Shown here: piece by piece, positions 5,356 through 7,102 of the stretch
Layout: each line of letters begins with the position of its first letter
Position numbering within the stretch: position 1 is the first letter of the stretch
Assembly (NCBI GenBank): GCA_013415595.1
Contig: JAAEEW010000249.1
Span: 1 to 7,102 of the forward strand
Direction of reading: 5' to 3'
DNA: 7,102 bases
Source of the DNA: Methanosarcinales archaeon
GTDB taxonomy: Archaea > Halobacteriota > Methanosarcinia > Methanotrichales > Methanotrichaceae
Notes under the pieces: model-generated
Seen by the model: only the letters and a program-made list of their open reading frames with translations
Databases searched by the model: none
Told to the model about the DNA's origin: nothing
Program-made: the position numbers and the translations under genes

Positions 5356-6054
5356 ATGTACATTAGATTCGCCCTGCTGCTGACATTGGCAATAGCTTTT
5401 CTTTCACCTCCCGGGCCGGCCCAGCCCTTCCCCGCCATCTGGGCTCTGTCTCCCCAGTCTGATAACGTCAGCGATCAGGCCTTCTCCAACTTCACCTCCG
5501 TCGACAACGCTTCATCCCCTGCCGCCGAAGAGTCGGTCCTGTCCCCGGAAGAGCAAGACGGCCTGCTCTACATGAGGGAAGAGGAGAAGCTGGCCCGGGA
5601 CCTCTACCTGGCCTTTTACTCCCGGTTCAAGCTGCCCATCTTCAACAACATCGCAGACTCCGAACAGGTGCACATGGACTCGGTGAAGGGACTGCTGGAC
5701 AGATACGGCCTTGAGGACCCGGCCCGGGACCAGCGGGGCTCCTTCGCCAATTCCCATCTGCAGACCCTTTACAACAACCTGAGCGAGATGGGAAACCAGT
5801 CCGCCCAGGAGGCCCTGATGGCCGGGGCAGCGGTGGAGGAGATCGACATCCTGGACCTGGAGAGCCGGCTGCAGGACACCTCCCGGGAGGATATCATAGC
5901 CGTCTACGAAAACCTGCTGAGGGGCTCGCGTAACCACCTCCGCGCCTTCGTCATGGCCCTGAAACAGGAGGGTCTGACCTACTCCCCCCGCTACCTGAGC
6001 CAGAGCCAGTACGACCGCATCGTCAGGACCTCCAGGGAGAGGGGACGGCCCTGA
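5356..6054 (+). CDS. secreted DUF2202 ferritin-like protein
   Basis: The 232-residue protein has a signal peptide (MYIRFALLLTLAIAFLSPPGPA, about 1-22), a Ser/Asn-rich spacer (30-62) and a helical DUF2202 domain (about 64-205). The family signature is clear: GLLYMREEEKLARDLY (69-84), FNNIADSEQVHMDSVKGLLDRYGL (96-119) and VEEIDILDLE (160-169). DUF2202 domains have a ferritin-like four-helix bundle. Candidate metal ligands, one per helix, are Glu76/77, Glu103 and His106, Glu161/162 and Glu185 or His194; this is inferred from pattern, not aligned. Five N-glycosylation sequons (N37, N45, N51, N141, N147) fit an exported, glycosylated location. It may bind iron or another metal outside the cell or act in redox protection; substrate unknown. 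ATG at 5356 gives an ideal signal peptide and lies at leaderless distance from a TATA box. Confidence 0.9.
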   Translation: MYIRFALLLTLAIAFLSPPGPAQPFPAIWALSPQSDNVSDQAFSNFTSVDNASSPAAEESVLSPEEQDGLLYMREEEKLARDLYLAFYSRFKLPIFNNIADSEQVHMDSVKGLLDRYGLEDPARDQRGSFANSHLQTLYNNLSEMGNQSAQEALMAGAAVEEIDILDLESRLQDTSREDIIAVYENLLRGSRNHLRAFVMALKQEGLTYSPRYLSQSQYDRIVRTSRERGRP

Positions 6055-6094
6055 TCCTGTGATGCCGCCGGAGAATGCCGCCTGAATAGGCCAC

Positions 6095-6112
6095 CAAAAC
6101 AGGTTTAAGGGC
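6095..6112 (+). promoter_or_regulatory. probable TATA box of the ketopantoate reductase gene
   Basis: ACCAAAACAGGTTTAAGG gives a purine-rich BRE-like stretch and a TTTAAG TATA-like core at 6104-6109. The core is about 25-30 nt before the ATG at 6134. No Shine-Dalgarno precedes the ATG (CATACTCTCCCAGAAATC). The layout fits a leaderless or near-leaderless transcript. Confidence 0.5.
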
Positions 6113-6133
6113 CTTCATACTCTCCCAGAAATC

Positions 6134-7102
6134 ATGGACAATCCCGCATCCAGATATCTGATATTTGGCGCTGGCGCCCTGGGCAGCGTGTTTGGGGCCA
6201 TGCTTCAGCAGCAGGGCCTGGACGTGACCTACGTGGGCCGGGGGGAGCACTTCGAGACGGCCATGAGGCGCGGCCTGAGGATAACCGGCATCTGGGGCGA
6301 GCATCAGGTTCCTTCCCGGCGCATGAAGAGCCTGGAGGACTGCCGGGAGGACGGGGAGCAGTTCCCGGTTATCCTGCTGTGCGTGAAGTCCATGCACACC
6401 GACGAATCGGCCCGCCAGGCCAGTCCCCTGCTGGAGGAGGACGGCATCATGGTCTCCATCCAAAACGGCCTCAACAACTGGGAGACCATCGCCCGGCACG
6501 TGGGGCCCGAGAGAACGGTGGGCGCCCGGGTCATCTTCGGGGCGGAGATCCCGGAGCCGGGAGTGGCCCTGGTATCGGTCTACGCCGACCCGGTCCTGCT
6601 CGGCGAGCCCCTGGCCCCGGTCAACCGCGATCTCCTGACCGCTCTGGATAGGGACCTCAACCTGTCCGGAATTCCCACAAAGATAGTAAGCCCGGAGGAG
6701 ATAAGGTCCGCTCTGTGGGCCAAGGTCCTCTACAACAGCGCCCTGAATCCCCTGAGCGCCATCCTTGGGGTGCCATACGGACGGCTGGGGGAGCAGGCGG
6801 AGACCCGGGAGGTCATGCACGAGGTCCTGCGGGAGATCTTCCAGGTGATGGAGGCCAGGGGGGTCAGCGTGCCCTTCAGGGATGCGGACGACTACTACCG
6901 TTTTTTCATGGAAAAGCAGCTTCCGGCCACGGTGGATCACCGCTCCAGCATGCTCCAGGACATCTCCAGGGGCCGGCCCACAGAGATCGACGCCATGAAC
7001 GGGGCCATCTCCCGCTACGCAAAGGAGCTAAACATCCCCACGCCCTACAACGATTTTCTCACCCACCTGATCAGGTTCAAGGAACGCTTTGCCAGGAAGA
7101 GC
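6134..7102 (+). CDS. panE: 2-dehydropantoate 2-reductase (ketopantoate reductase), 3' end beyond window
   Basis: This frame runs open from ATG 6134 to the window edge: 323 codons, no stop seen. The family is usually about 300 residues, so few residues should be missing. It reduces 2-dehydropantoate to pantoate with NAD(P)H in the cytoplasm, a step toward pantothenate and coenzyme A. An N-terminal Rossmann fold carries YLIFGAGALGSVFG (8-21, GxGxxG). CVKS (83-86) and QNGLNN (110-115) are further family motifs. In the C-terminal helical domain, ALWAKVLYNSALNPLSAI (193-210) holds the catalytic Lys197 and Asn201. SSMLQDISRGRPTEIDAMNG (271-290) holds the Ser and Glu284 that bind substrate in known enzymes. 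All key residues are present, so it should be active. NADH or NADPH preference cannot be read reliably. Some ApbA/PanE relatives reduce other 2-oxo acids; the intact signature favours ketopantoate. Confidence 0.93.
   Translation, partial: MDNPASRYLIFGAGALGSVFGAMLQQQGLDVTYVGRGEHFETAMRRGLRITGIWGEHQVPSRRMKSLEDCREDGEQFPVILLCVKSMHTDESARQASPLLEEDGIMVSIQNGLNNWETIARHVGPERTVGARVIFGAEIPEPGVALVSVYADPVLLGEPLAPVNRDLLTALDRDLNLSGIPTKIVSPEEIRSALWAKVLYNSALNPLSAILGVPYGRLGEQAETREVMHEVLREIFQVMEARGVSVPFRDADDYYRFFMEKQLPATVDHRSSMLQDISRGRPTEIDAMNGAISRYAKELNIPTPYNDFLTHLIRFKERFARKS

Noticed and set aside
4463..5402. 13-bp direct repeat GGCAATAGCTTTT near 4463 and 5389
   Set aside because: Chance expectation for a 13-mer match in this window is not small, and the second copy is explained as signal-peptide codons.
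6023..6940. 305-residue open frame on the minus strand
   Set aside because: It is antisense to the ketopantoate reductase, whose motifs are unmistakable, and its translation has no family features.
1..7102. tRNA, rRNA, CRISPR arrays or intact insertion sequences
   Set aside because: By eye I saw no T-loop plus acceptor pattern, no regularly spaced repeats and no transposase motifs.

Overview
The window looks like chromosomal DNA of a methanogenic archaeon, most likely the Methanothrix (Methanosaeta) group. The GC-rich genes are rich in GCC, CTG and AGG codons and are separated by AT-rich gaps carrying archaeal TATA-like boxes. Two genes have such a box 25-30 nt before the ATG and no Shine-Dalgarno (SD) sequence, as in leaderless archaeal transcripts. 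Several secreted proteins resemble families I associate with Methanothrix. This assignment is inference from style and remembered families, not from a search.

Left part, minus strand (about 60-2200): a MATE-family multidrug/organic-cation antiporter is followed downstream by a two-gene unit. That unit is a 69-residue two-helix membrane protein whose stop overlaps the GTG start of a YbjQ/UPF0145 protein by 4 nt (GTGA). A T-rich stretch beyond the YbjQ gene probably ends the transcript.

Middle, minus strand (about 2330-4343): a 43-residue basic small protein whose stop codon lies in the loop of a perfect 9-bp hairpin followed by T-rich DNA; a secreted protein with two probable beta-sandwich domains, a Gly-rich linker and a 10-residue C-terminal tandem repeat; an AT-rich gap of about 300 nt; and a truncated tyrosine-recombinase-like fragment that lacks the catalytic Arg and the whole C-terminal catalytic half.

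Right part, plus strand (about 4500-7102): a secreted protein of a probable Methanothrix-type family; a secreted DUF2202 ferritin-like protein; and a 2-dehydropantoate 2-reductase (CoA/pantothenate pathway) that runs off the right edge with no stop inside the window.

The genes do not form one obvious pathway; the window reads as ordinary chromosome with one decayed recombinase. The most unusual theme is start codons. In three genes the conserved or functionally required N-terminus extends upstream of any good ATG/GTG/TTG. In one of them (the two-domain secreted protein) an ATA codon sits 5 nt after a perfect SD sequence. I found no convincing new multi-gene system.
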